DNA of 64,000 nt from Hemerocallis citrina (taxonomy: Eukaryota > Streptophyta > Magnoliopsida > Asparagales > Asphodelaceae): assembly GCA_017893485.1 (NCBI GenBank), contig CM030366.1:45754283-45818282 (forward strand), read 5' to 3'. The position numbers were made by a program, and so were the translations under genes. The notes below the pieces were generated by a model. It had not been told where the DNA came from. It was given only the letters and a program-made list of their open reading frames with translations, and made no database searches. Shown in pieces: positions 44,536 to 56,550 of this stretch. Numbering within the stretch: position 1 is the stretch's first letter; the number at the start of each line of letters is the position of its first letter.

Positions 44536-47500
44536 TATCATGCCCCGCTTCCCAAAAGAGAATACGGAATACGGATACGTGACTAAGCCCAGCGAATGAT
44601 TTTCATCATCCATAAGCTGTTCAAGAATCTTTACAATATTTCACAAGAATAATCAGAGTCGGCAGCAAAAGAATCAACCAAGCATGCATATATGAACCAA
44701 AATACCAACAAGAGTACTTGAAACCAAAATATTATAATCTCAAATAATCCATATCTGAATAAGTCAATATTCTGGGTCACACTGCCCAAATACAAATAAA
44801 TCCAAGTATCAAATACAATTGTTCAAAATAAGAAACAAGAAATAATAATGTCAAATTCCTGCAGCTAGTATCTCATCTCGCCTATTCTATCTGGCAGATG
44901 ATCTCCAAAATCTACAATTTAATAAACTACAGGAAGAGGAAAAAGAAAACAAACTCTCGTCGATGCAAGTTACGGGCCGCTTGTAGTCCAGGATACAAGT
45001 ACATAGGAAAAATAACTAATAACATGGAATAGACATGGTATCAAAATATAACAACTAGCATAGCAAGATGAACAAGTGTAAGCAGCATGTATCAAGTATC
45101 AAGTAAAACAAGTATCATGTAAACAAGTAACGAGTATCAAGAATCAAGTATCACGAGATTAAGTAACAAGTAACAAGTGTTGAGTATCAAGTACAAGTAG
45201 CAAGTATCAAGTATCAAGTGAACAAGTATAAGGTATCATGTATCATGTATCATGTACAAGTAATCAAGTGTCAAGTGTCAAGTAAACAGATAAACAGGTA
45301 TACAAGTAACAGGCAAATAGGTAATCAGGTATACAGATAACTGGTAAATAGGTGAACAGGTACAAGTACAGGTAAACAGGTGAACAGGTAAACAATTATC
45401 ATGTAATCATGTATCAGGTTATGTCAAGTCTTGTATTATTACTATCTAGGTAGCACTTCATGCATCCCATGCTACATGGTTGCTACATTCAAATAGTTTC
45501 TTTTAGATTTCGTAGTGGAGTCCATAGGGCAGTGTACTCAAGAATCAGGAAAACAGGAACAGGAAACAGGTTCATGAATCAAACAAGTACACGAATCATC
45601 CGATTCATGTAGCAATAGGTTCATGAATCAACAGGTAACAGGTACATGAACCAACAGGTCCATGCAGCAATAGGTAAAAGGTACACGAACCAACAGGTCC
45701 ATTCAGCAACAGGTAATAGGTACATGAACCAACAGGTTTATGTATCAACATGAATCAAAATGGAAAACACGGGCCCCCTTCTATATACACATTTTTATAT
45801 TTTCCACTACTAGATCTTTCCCTTAACCCCGGCTTGATTATTTTGTTATTATTAGTCAACAGGCAGGTATGTGTCATAAACAGGTCAAGAATAACATGTC
45901 ATGAACAAGTAACAGGTTCAAGTTGCAAGATGAACATGTACGGGTGCAAGATAACACATAAAAGGATAAAATAACCAAATTTCTTGTTCAGGACAGGAAG
46001 ACCATACTGCAATAAAACTAAGATTCCCGTTGTTACAAACATGCAAACCTGAATCCTTCAAAATGCCTAGAAAATAGACTCCCGGCTGAATCCAGCAAAC
46101 ATATATAAGTCATATAGTACTTCACAACAACAAGTCTCAAAACAGGTTTGAATCCAGAAAATATGTTCAGCCATAAATCAGAAGATCGTATTCAAAATTA
46201 GGAAAACAGCATGAAAACTAACTAAATAAATCTAAGAAAAATCTGGGGTATTCCCCTATATGTATAGTAACAGAAAATCAACTTTCATAATTTTACAATA
46301 TAAATGGATTAGTCCAGTAAAATCAGAAAACATAAAAATGGTTTTGTAAATCTGGAATTGTAAACATTGCAGTACGAAAACAGCAATATCTCACAAACCA
46401 TAAAAAATAAAATCCAAATCCGGCAAAAGGGTAATAAAATAGATACAGTAGGCTAACTTTCATATTCAAGAATTATTTGGAAACAGCAAGTAGAAATAGG
46501 TCTAAAATCAAGTTCTTTACTGAACAGTAGTAAAATTATGCATGTAAAATCTTTATTTGCAAGCTTGAAAAGGTTTGTAAAACTCCTCAAATAAATCCAC
46601 CAAAATACAGGTTAAACCCCAATCAAGTATAGAAGTACTGAGCAAAATTTCAGAATGAAAATAATAATTTTAACACCAGAAAAAAATAGATTACTCTTCT
46701 GAATTCTCAGAAATCACAATCTGGAAATCTTTCGACTCCACTGTAGTAAAATCGACATAACTCACAAACCGTAAATCGAAACTGTGATCCGTCAAAAGGG
46801 TTCGAAAATAGACAGAATTCTCTACAGTTCATGTTCACAAAATATTTTCAAATACTGACCTTAATAGGGTCTAAAATACAGATCAAAACGAAAAAGCCAG
46901 CAAAACTGAAAATATCTCATGTGCACAAAATCCACTAGTTCACATAGAACTCATCCAGAACACAACCAAACACGAAATATGGTGTACAAGATGTCCAAAA
47001 AGTATGGTATAGGGTATTTTGCAAGTCCACAACAAGTCTGCCACGAATAACACGAACGAGCACAAGACATCATATGAATAATACGCATATATGAAACAAG
47101 AAGTGGTCAACCCTAGGTTATATCATGTCATGTATATCGTGAGGCAACTATGGTCCAATCATCACTATAGAGATAATATCAATAAGGAGATTCACACACA
47201 AATTGTCTCTAGAACCCAACCACACAGGCGGTATTTAGTACTTATATTTACAAAGGAATTTAATACAAGTTACTTGCCTGAAAGACGACGATGGAAATGA
47301 CACCAAGAAAGAATAATGGGAACGGATTTTCGGAGTACGAATACAACGAACGAATCACGAACGCACGATCACAAAATCGAACGTCTGAGATCGAAGATCA
47401 AGATCAAGATGATCGGATCATATCGGACGACCAGATCTCCCTGATGATGAAGATGATGATGATAATGATCAAGATCGATCGATCGAACGATTGCAATCAA

Positions 47501-48824
47501 AAGAATCATGATGATCATCATGACCGTAACGATCAAGAAGAGATCGGATGGCTAGGGTCTAATCGGATGATCAAGAGGAGATCGACGGCCTACATCCAAT
47601 CAAGCACGATGATCAAGATCCAACGGATGGCCAGAATCAAAACCAAGGGGACATGATCATGATGATCAAGATGATCACGACGATCGACGCCTCACATCAC
47701 TTGGTCAAAAATCTCCATGATCAACAGCAAACACCAATGGGTGCACTGGCTGTTGTTGTCGACTCTGATATCTCAGTTGCTGGCTGACAGAAGGAGGTAG
47801 GAAAGGAGATTCGGCGCCGTGCAGTGGTGGCACGACGAGGGGGGTCACCCGGCAGGGGCGCGGCACAGCAAGAGAGCGACAGGGCAGTGTCGCAACACTG
47901 CAGGAGGTGCACACAGGGACAACAGCCTAGGGGTTACAGCGTTGCTATCGGAGTCGCATCGAGGCAAGGGCAGGAAGGAGAAAGGAAGGAAGAGTAGGTG
48001 CAGTGTTGAACTATCGACGGAGGAAGAGGGCAGCGCAGTGGGTGCTCTGGTCGATGAGGGGTCATGACGGGGAGAGGCGCACAGGACATGAAAGCAGGAG
48101 GGGAGTTGGGATGGGTCGACGCCTGGGGTTGCTGACGAGGGGATGAAGAAGGTCGGGAGGTGACTGATGTGTGTGTGGGGGGGGGTGCAAGAGGAGAGGG
48201 AGAACACATGAGAGGCGGCGGAAGGTGAAGGGGTGAACAGGGGATGAAGAACAGGGAGATGCAATGGGTTAATATATATATGGGAGAAGTTATATTAGGG
48301 TTGAGGAGTTTAGGTGACGGCTGAAGGGTATAGGGGTTTCGGGTTTGGGTAGTATAGGAAACAGGTACGGGTAGTTATGAACAGGGTAGGGTAAGTAGGT
48401 ATTTAAATAGGTAAATGGGTTTGGGTTTATTTAAAATGGGTATAGGGTTTTTAATAATGGGTTTTGGGTATTAAATAGGGTAGTGGGGTTTAAAGGGTAT
48501 TAAAATCCATTAGGAAAAATAGAGTAACCAAAAAGAAATATAATTTATAAAAAAAATGTAAATTTAACGATAAAAATAATAATAGTAATAATAATAACAG
48601 TAATAGTAACAATAATAAGAAATGAAGGCAATAATAACAATAATAAGATTTGTATTAAAATATAAAATCATAGAAAATAGTTACAAGTTAAATTATTGAT
48701 CGAAAATAGATTTTAATAGGAGATCCAACAATACGTTTTGACAAAAGAATTTGAAAAACCGAAAAAATAATTTGCAAAAATTTGAAATACAGAAAAATAC
48801 GAATTTGGGAAAACCGGGGTTACA
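44536..48824 (-). mobile_element. Inverted solo LTR (4289 bp) of the E2 family
   Basis: Begins TATCATGCCCCGC (complement of GGGGCATGATA) and ends CCGGGGTTACA. The flanks are ATTGT and CTCGT; the intact 5' LTR of E3 reads CTTGT at this site, so each duplication copy has one substitution. Minus-strand features: GATC block 47389-47690, 39-bp-type repeats 45590-45745, CAAGTATC arrays 45080-45300, micro-exon DFGDHLPDRIGEMRY-stop (about 44930-44875), TATA region near 48273 and ATT tract 48565-48650. It is the size and layout of the E2 LTR. Confidence 0.92.
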
Positions 48825-50035
48825 CTCGTTTATATCATGTTATTCTTACTCTGTTTTGTGACACATCCATGCCTATTTTCTAATAATAACAAATAACCAA
48901 GCCGGGGTTAAAGGAAAGATCTAGTAGCGAAAAATATAGAAATGTGTACTGAGAAGAGGACCCGTGTCCTGCCTGTTACGAGTTCATGACTACATGATTC
49001 ACAATCTTGTTACCTAACTGCATGCTTCCCTATAGGAAGGTGTACTCAGAAGGGAACCACTAGGTTCTACCTGTACCTTTTTACCTGATTACCTGACTGC
49101 ATACTTCCCTATAGGAAGGTGTACTCGGAAGAGAACCACTAGGTTCTACCTGTTCCTGTTTCGTGTTATCATGATCCCGGAGTACACTGCCCTATGGACT
49201 CCACTAGGAAATCTAAACATAATTTGTTTGAATGTAGCAACCATGTGATAAAAATTTGGGGTGCATGAAGTGCTACCTAGATAGTAATAATACAAGACTT
49301 GACATAACCTGATACCTGTTACATTCTACCTGTACCTGTATACCTGTTTACCTGTACCTGATTACCTGTATACCTGTCACATGTTTACCTGTTTACCTGT
49401 TCACCTGTATTCCTGTTTACATGCTTGCTTGACATTTGATACATGCTACCTGTACCTGTTAGTATATCATGTTACTTGATTCATGTTGGTTATCCTGTTC
49501 TGTTGATATTCTTATACCATGCTGTTTATTCCTGCTGTTATTTTGTATTTGTTATTCTTTTTTCCATGTACTTGTTTCCTGCACTACAAGCGACCCTTAA
49601 ATTGTATTGACGGGTGTTTGTTTTCTATTTCCTCTTCCTGCAATTTATTAATTGCAGACCAGGATGATCAGCTACCAGATGGAGTTGGTGATATGAGATA
49701 TTAGTGTTGGAGTTATGCATTTATTATTATTATTTCTGTTGCTTAATTGGAATAATGTATCTGTACTTGGATTTATTTTGTATTGGGCGATGTCACCCAG
49801 AATATTGACTTGTCTAGATTTGATTTATTTGAGGTTATTATATTTTGGTTTCACATAAAATTCTGTTGGTATTGATTCATATATGCATGTGTGACTGACT
49901 TTTCTTGCTTCCGACTCTGATTATTTTTCTGAAATGTTGTAAAGATCCTGACAGCTTATGGATGAGGAAAATCATTCGCTGGGCTTAGTCATGTATCCAT
50001 ATTCTGTATTCTCTTTTGGGAAGCAGGGCATGACA
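48825..50035 (+). repeat. E3 3' LTR, second part
   Basis: Continues the LTR after the solo-LTR insertion and ends GCAGGGCATGACA. It has two CTTCCCTATAGGAAGGTGTA blocks (49026, 49107), the ACCTGTTTACCTG array (49310-49460), a pyrimidine tract, acceptor TTAATTGCAG (49656) and micro-exon DQDDQLPDGVGDMRY-stop (49657-49704). Confidence 0.9.
49657..49704 (+). CDS. Terminal micro-exon of LTR-borne ORF (E3 3' LTR)
   Basis: With a preceding G it reads DQDDQLPDGVGDMRY and TAG/ATTAG context. It is the best-preserved copy, with pyrimidine tract TTTGTTTTCTATTTCCTCTT and acceptor TTGCAG. Protein function unknown. Confidence 0.45.
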   Translation, partial: DQDDQLPDGVGDMRY

Positions 50036-50597
50036 ATAACGATGACAATAGGCAATGATGTTGCGATGACAATCTTAAGTCTATTATTCATTCTAGTCAT
50101 AATTAATGCACATACTACTGCGTCTCATACCACAGGTTCGATGCATACAATCAATTTCGTTTAGACTAAAGTGGTAGATTCTATAGTTCATGTACTCGGC
50201 ACGATAACAATAACGATAACAATAGCAATTTCTTGCACAATAATGATAACAATAGTCGGCACAATAATCCTAAAATAATACACGATGAATTGGGATACTA
50301 TGGTCAGTAATCCAATAATTATTCGATAGCACTAGCCGACACAATATTTGTGAAACAAGGCCCACAATCCCGAGTACAATCCCTATATCCTCAACTACTC
50401 TAGTCAACCCTTAAACCCCGACATGGTGAACAATTCTTTATTCAATCGATATGCAATAATTGTTGACAATGTTATGGAAGCAATAGGAAACAATAGGGAC
50501 AATAATATCAATGGGGAACGATAAATGAATAATTGGAAACACTATAATGATAACGATACAACACTAAGATCATACATTGCAATTCATACAATTCAAA
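50036..50597 (-). repeat. E4 3' LTR, middle part 1
   Basis: Resumes after the ATAAC duplication; the reverse complement matches LTR-B at 26700-27000 (CATCGAACCTGTAGTATG, GTCTAAAC...). TCAAA at 50593-50597 is the left duplication of the next insertion. Confidence 0.85.
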
Positions 50598-51199
50598 TGT
50601 AGCACCCCAAATTTCTAATATGAGAGCTTAGAAAATAAGTGGCGAAATCCCAGCAATCCACTTCAATACAACAATAAACACCAACAACACCACTAAAATT
50701 TTTCTTTCTCTTATTACAACAAATTTTACAATTACAGCGGAAGTCTAAACATCTCAACACAAATTGATCTTTTATTTACAACTCAATAATGATTCAAATA
50801 TATCTTAACAATTTTACACCAACACTAAATAATCCAATAATCTCATATTGCCCACTCAAGCATTCAACCTCCAACTAAGCAATGACCTGCAACAAGTGAG
50901 GCTAGAGTTGAACCCTAACCCCCAAACTACGGGGTCAGCCATAAATGGTGTGAGTGGTAACAAATCAAACAAAACATCATAAATGAACTGAAATAACAAT
51001 ATCCAACAAATAATAATCAAACACTAAAGTATGAAGTAACAATAAAAGAGTAATGGGTGATATCAAATTCAAAAGCCAAGTGTGTAAAAACAGGAAATCC
51101 GAATGCATAAAAGTGATTCAAGAAAACATCATGACTACATGCTGACAACGATGACTACTAAGAGATGAAGATAAACTATGATAATTTGCCCATGCTTGA

Positions 51200-51480
51200 T
51201 CATTCCGGAGATTGATCCCACATCACAGGTATTTCCCCTGGATAATTCAGGAGATCATCCCACATCTAAACATAGACTCATCATCACAATAATACCCCAA
51301 AAGTGTCGCCTCGACTCCGATCATTCCGTAGGTCAATCCCACATCTCAAGATAATTACTTGGATAATTTAGGAGAAATACCTCACATCTCAGGTTAACTA
51401 CCTGGATAATTTCGGAGATAAATCACACATCACAAGTTAATTACTTGGATAATTCAGGAGATTAAAATCCTACATCAAAA
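51200..51480. repeat. Degenerate ~50-bp tandem repeats
   Basis: Five variants of TGGATAATTCAGGAGAT followed by CCCACATCTCA (near 51205, 51240, 51360, 51410 and 51455). Confidence 0.7.
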
Positions 51481-51832
51481 GCCATACTGAGGTGCATAAC
51501 TCATGTTCTCATTCGTCATGACACTACTAATGCCTGTCCTTATCAATTTGGGTTACTGAACAAATCTCCTAGAGTAGTGTACCCTACCGGACTAAAAATC
51601 TGAATAACTGAAAGTTTGCCTCGATGGGCCTCAACAAATAACTGAACAAACACCGGTATACTAGGGTCACATACCTCTAGAGACTCAAAAACAAATATCT
51701 GAACAAATTTCCACTAAACAAGTGGCACAACAAAATATCTCAAAATCATGTTCTTAACGGAACATCTCAAAATCAAACACTAAACAAAATATCTCAAATC
51801 AAATACAAAGATCCTTCAGGATCAGTCGACTG

Positions 51833-52107
51833 TCCAGAAGACATAATCCAACATTTCTCAAAAATAAACTAAGGCATGATCAGTCGACTTGACAAGTCAT
51901 CAGTCGACTGCCCCGAGACAAATTCAAATAGTCCTCATCAAAATAATCTAAGTATTTGAGTCGACTGAAGGGTCATAGGTCGACTGTCCCGAAAGGATTG
52001 AACAAAATCACAAACAGAGGATCAGTCGACTGACCTCAGTCTAGGTCGACTGTCCCGAACAAATCTCAAGACTCAAAAATACACAGTAGGCTCGTACCAG
52101 TCGACTG
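51833..52107. repeat. Cluster of GTCGAC palindromes
   Basis: Eight GTCGAC hexamers by hand count, mostly as CAGTCGACTG, often followed by TCCCGA or CCCGA. Spacings of about 10, 19, 19 and 46-58 bp. Confidence 0.85.
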
Positions 52108-53296
52108 CTTCGCAAGACAGTCGGCTGTCGGCTACAGATTCCCAAAAGATAGGTCTGAACACAAAACTAAACTGGAGTTTTTCCAAAGATCCAACGATCC
52201 CAAAAATTGATTTGTATCCAGGCAAATGAACAACTCTCAAATATCTCTATCATGGATACATTATTCAATCAATCAAATACTCAAATCTCCTACCCTCATG
52301 ATCCAAACTCTTAATCTTTCTATTAGGGTTTTTCTCATCAAACTTCTTTCACAACACCATCATAAAATCTGAACTACAATCATGAGATCCAGATGTTTAT
52401 TATCTGATCATAACACAATAAATTATTAATATGTCTCCCAACAATACGATCTCATAATTCCACATTTCCTCAACAAATCTTAATATTTCTCATACATGAT
52501 CCAAATATCAATAAGAGTTCTCATCCTCCATATCAACTAATAGATCAATATCATACATACAATGAGACTAACAAAATAATGCCATAATGAACACAAGCAA
52601 GCATAACAAGATCTTACGTCATTCATCAATCAAGACAAACAAAACAAAGCAAAGCAAAACAAAACAAACAAAACAATCCACTCACCTTTGATTCGAAGAA
52701 AAAATCCACAAAAGCTCCTCCTTGCTAGATCCAAGAATCCTCCTTTGTTCTTCAAAATCCAAATCACCAAAAATCTGTATTCTTTCTCAATGACGGCTGA
52801 AAGAGAATTTCTCTTATATATGCCGGATAGAATATTAGGGTTTTATTCCCACTTTACAAAATAATCCTTTCCAAAAGTACATCTCACATATATAATTCTT
52901 TTCTTGAAAATTAAACCAAATATCCTTTAAATTAGGATCTAATAGAAAAATATATTTTTTAAACCTCAACAAGTGCTGATCGGAATGTCCAGCAAATACA
53001 TTTTGCACTCTAACCCTCAAAATGTCAATTTTGCAAATAAGTCCTTTTCTCAAAAATTGCAAATAGGCATAATTAATTTCAGAAAAATCTGGAAAAATAT
53101 TAAATAATTTTCAAATAATAAATAATGATTTTTCATAAGGAAAACTAAATTTTTCAAACTTCTAAAAAGTCATTTGCACGTGTTTTGCACGTGTACAAAA
53201 GATAAATCTTTTAGAAAATATTTATCAAATACTCAAAATCATTTAAAGTTCATTTTCAAATAATTAAAATAATATTTGAAAATACGGGGTTCTACA

Positions 53297-55141
53297 TCAA
53301 ATGCATCAATATAACAATATAAATTCGATTATATTATTAAAACATGGAAGACTCAATTCTGGACAGCAGTAGGTTGTTGTACTAAAATTGGGTTTACCAC
53401 TGCTACAGGAGAGAAATTCTGGATCCGTCAGAAGTTATAGAAACTAGACTCCTGCCCGATTCCAATGCATATTTAAAGTCCAAATTCCGACAATAGTAGC
53501 TAGGTCAATTACAGGGTTCTTTACAGGATACGGGTTCTAGCTGGTTATCAATATTAACTAGTTACAATTATAAAACCAGTAAATATTCATTTTAAAAATC
53601 AGAAGAAAAAAAATTCATGACCCTAAGCATGTTAACTATCAATCTGGAAATTATCAAGGCAATATTTGATCATCAGTTCGCCTATTTAATAAGTTTAACA
53701 TGGTATATGCATGAATATGGAAATAAAACGCAGTAGAAGTGAAATGATCATAACTCATGCAATATAAGTTGAAATTCAATAATTCTTGACATTCTGAAAA
53801 CTAGACACATGGGGCAAGATTTCATATTCAGAAAATTATTGATTTTGATGAAAGTATCTAGGTTGAAACAGCATAACAATGTTCAGGTTGACAGTAAATT
53901 TCAGGATCTCGATATATTTTTCATGAACAAAATAATTAAATGTTATAGACGATGAATTAGGGGTTGACAACATAATTTACAACAAGCTACGTCTACGTGA
54001 ACATGGTATTAAGATGTAAAATATCCATAATCTTACTAATCACAATCAACCAATATACCAACATCAATCATATGAACAATCAACTGTAGCATACAATCTA
54101 TAATAGTTGTGTGACGTCATGACATGAATTACAATGACAATCCTTATTCATATATTCAATGATTAAATACATGAATGCATGTAAGATCTCCATAAATCGG
54201 AGGCAAAAAAAGGACACGAAGTCAAGACTACTACCTGGATTCGCTCGTGTAAATTCGTTGTATCCCAACGATAGATAACAATAGACGATATACGATAATC
54301 AATATAGATCTACTTGTGGGGTTCAATAAACAATTTCGAATACGATACAATAACTACTCGAGGGAAATGACTTGCCTTTAACAACGACGTTAGATCCGTA
54401 AAATTGAGAATAATGGGATTAGGATCCCGGGGCAACGCGGCGATGATCACGAACAAGGCGGATCTTGATGACGATGATCGGATCTTCATCGAATGGTGAT
54501 GGCTGATTTGATCAGGCACAGATCTTGATGATGATCGTGATCATGATGATCAAGGGCGATCAGACGGCTGATCTTGATCAAGGAGCACATGATGGTGATC
54601 CATCAGAGGAGCTTGGGTGGTGCACTATGGTGGTCGACAGAGGGGGAAGTCGGCAAGGGGCTGCGGCTGGTCAAGCGGCAATGGAGGTTGGAGAGGGACA
54701 GGGACAGGGCAGCGATGAGGAGGACACGGAATGCGAGTAGGGTGTGGTGGATGGAGGCGCGATGGTGATGGAACAGGGAGAAGCCGAGGGCAGTAATGGA
54801 GTGGTTGTGATGGCTCCGGGGCTTTGCTGGCTCAGCGAAGACGAAGTTGGGGGAAGCTCGAGGATGAGGAAGGAGTCGAGGCATCAACGGGTGTTCAGGG
54901 CGGAGATGAGTGCAGGGAGATGGCGGCAATGGCGAGATGGTGGTCGGAGCGACAGAATGGCGAAGAGGAGGATGGAGGCAGAGGCGGCAGCTCGATGACC
55001 GGTGTACAGTCGAGATGGGGCGACGGGATGGGAAGGTGAGAGGTCGGGGAAGGTGGAGAGGCTCCGGGGTTGCTTGGGTTTCAACAGTAGGGGGAAGGTG
55101 TGAATAGTAGGGGGTTAAGGAAGATGAAGGGTTGTGTATAA

Positions 55142-55189
<48 letters not shown>

Positions 55190-55560
55190 CGGGGAGTTGG
55201 GATCGTGAGGAGTAAATATCTGGGGGGGTTCTGTTAGTGGAGATATGGAGTGGTTCTGAGTTAGTGGGTTTGTGGGTCAAGATTCAATAGAAATGGATAT
55301 TGGGTTTTGGTTACAAAATGGGTCAAATAGGAGGGCAATTATCAACCCAAAAAGACAAAGGACAAATCTATGAAATTAAATTTGAATCAGGAATACAAGA
55401 AATAGGATTCAAATAATCAAATTGAGATCAAAGATAATTCATGAATAATATTACAACTAATACTATTCGATACAAGAATGGAACAAAGAATGTTATAGAA
55501 TTTCAAAAGGGGTTACAATGGAGATCAATAAATAAAATAAAAATGAAAATGGGAGTTAGA
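53297..55560 (-). repeat. E4 3' LTR, proximal part
   Basis: Contains (minus strand) a GATC block at 54432-54605, a GGCAAGT donor-like site near 54376 preceded by the frame ...DPNPIILNFTDLTSLLK, a C-rich leader, a GA microsatellite (55146-55187) and a TATA-like TTTATAC near 55130. It ends at 55560 (GGGAGTTAGA; the duplicate at 56550 keeps TGTAACTCCC on the minus strand), directly at the polypurine tract of the interior. Confidence 0.88.
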
Positions 55561-56063
55561 ATCCTACCCACCTTACAATAAAATTTCGTCCCCAAAATTT
55601 ATTCAAGTGGCAATAGGATAACCCCGGAGAAAGAAAAAAAAACAATTACACAAAAAGATGGGGAAAGTTCTTCTGAAACTCTTCCTCAAGCTCCCAAGTG
55701 GACTCACCCGGCGAGTGAGGATTCCAAGCAACCCAAACCAACCTGATAATCTTGTTCTTCAAAATCTTCTCTCATTTATCCAAGATCGAAACCGAACGGA
55801 TCTCACAGGACATGTCGGGCTGAACAGACAACTCGGAGTAGTCGATAACATGACTGTCATCTCTAATATACTTTTTGAGTTGGGAGACATGATAGACATC
55901 ATGCACTTCAGATAGATCTGGCGACAACGCGAGTCTATAGGCCACCTTGCCTACTTGCTCCACAACATCAAACGGCCCAATGAACCTAGGGCTTAGCTTG
56001 CCCCCGCCTCCAAACCGGATAACCCCCTTCCATGGTGATACCTTGAGGAACACATGGTCACCC
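55561..56063 (-). pseudogene. E4 integrase C-terminus and chromodomain, duplicate copy 1
   Basis: Minus strand: [57 protein letters not shown], then stop after SVSILDK, and the chromodomain remainder EKILKNKIIRLVWVAW ... STWELEEEFQKNFPHLF. Truncated at its start by the duplication junction. Confidence 0.88.
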
Positions 56064-56065
56064 TG

Positions 56066-56128
56066 TTTCAACAGTAGGAGGAAAGTCTGAACAGTAGGGG
56101 TTTGAGGAAGATGAAGGGTTGTTTATAA

Positions 56129-56172
<44 letters not shown>

Positions 56173-56550
56173 CGAGGAGTTGGGATCGTGAGGAGTAAAT
56201 ATCTGGGGAGTTCTGTTAGTGGGGATATGGAGTGGTTTTGGGTTAGTGAGTTTGTGGGTCAAGATTCAATAGAAATGGATATTGGGTTTTAGGTACAAAA
56301 TGGGTCAAATAGGAGGGTAATTATCAACCCAACAAGACAAAGTACAAATCCATGAAATTAAATTTGAATAGGGAATACAAGAAATAGGATTCAAATAATC
56401 AAATTGAGATCAAAGATAATTCATGAATAATATTAGAATTAATATTATTCGATATAACAATGGAACAAAATAGAATGTTATAGAATTACAAAAGGGGTTA
56501 CAATGGAGATCAATAAATAAAAAAATAAAAAATTGAAAACGGGAGTTACA
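56066..56550 (-). repeat. E4 LTR fragment in duplicate unit 2
   Basis: First ~485 bp of the E4 LTR, starting TGTAACTCCCG on the minus strand at 56550; GA repeat at 56131-56168. Confidence 0.88.

Larger units (their letters stand above)
36947..50035 (+). mobile_element. E3: LARD-like non-autonomous gypsy element
   Basis: Same design as E2: 5' LTR (36947-40794), PBS, 941-bp non-coding interior, 3' LTR (41736-50035, interrupted by an inverted solo LTR). ATAAC is duplicated exactly at 36942-36946 and 50036-50040. It sits inside the E4 LTR, so it is younger than E4. Confidence 0.93.
50598..53296 (-). mobile_element. Solo LTR of a different gypsy-like family (2699 bp)
   Basis: On the minus strand TGTAGAACCCCG ... 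GGGGTGCTACA, flanked by TCAAA at 50593-50597 and 53297-53301. The minus-strand TATA box TATATAAG is at about 52813-52820. It contains five degenerate ~50-bp repeats (51200-51480) and a cluster of AGTCGACT palindromes (51833-52107). No interior, hence a solo LTR. The open frame at 52835-53062 has no recognised domain. Confidence 0.9.

Noticed and set aside
47845..48264. 139-codon minus-strand frame with Ser/Pro-rich protein
   Set aside because: C-rich leader of the inverted solo LTR; not conserved as protein outside the splice-adjacent end.
54603..55280. 225-codon minus-strand frame with poly-Ser-Leu run
   Set aside because: Runs through the GA microsatellite and C-rich leader of the E4 LTR.
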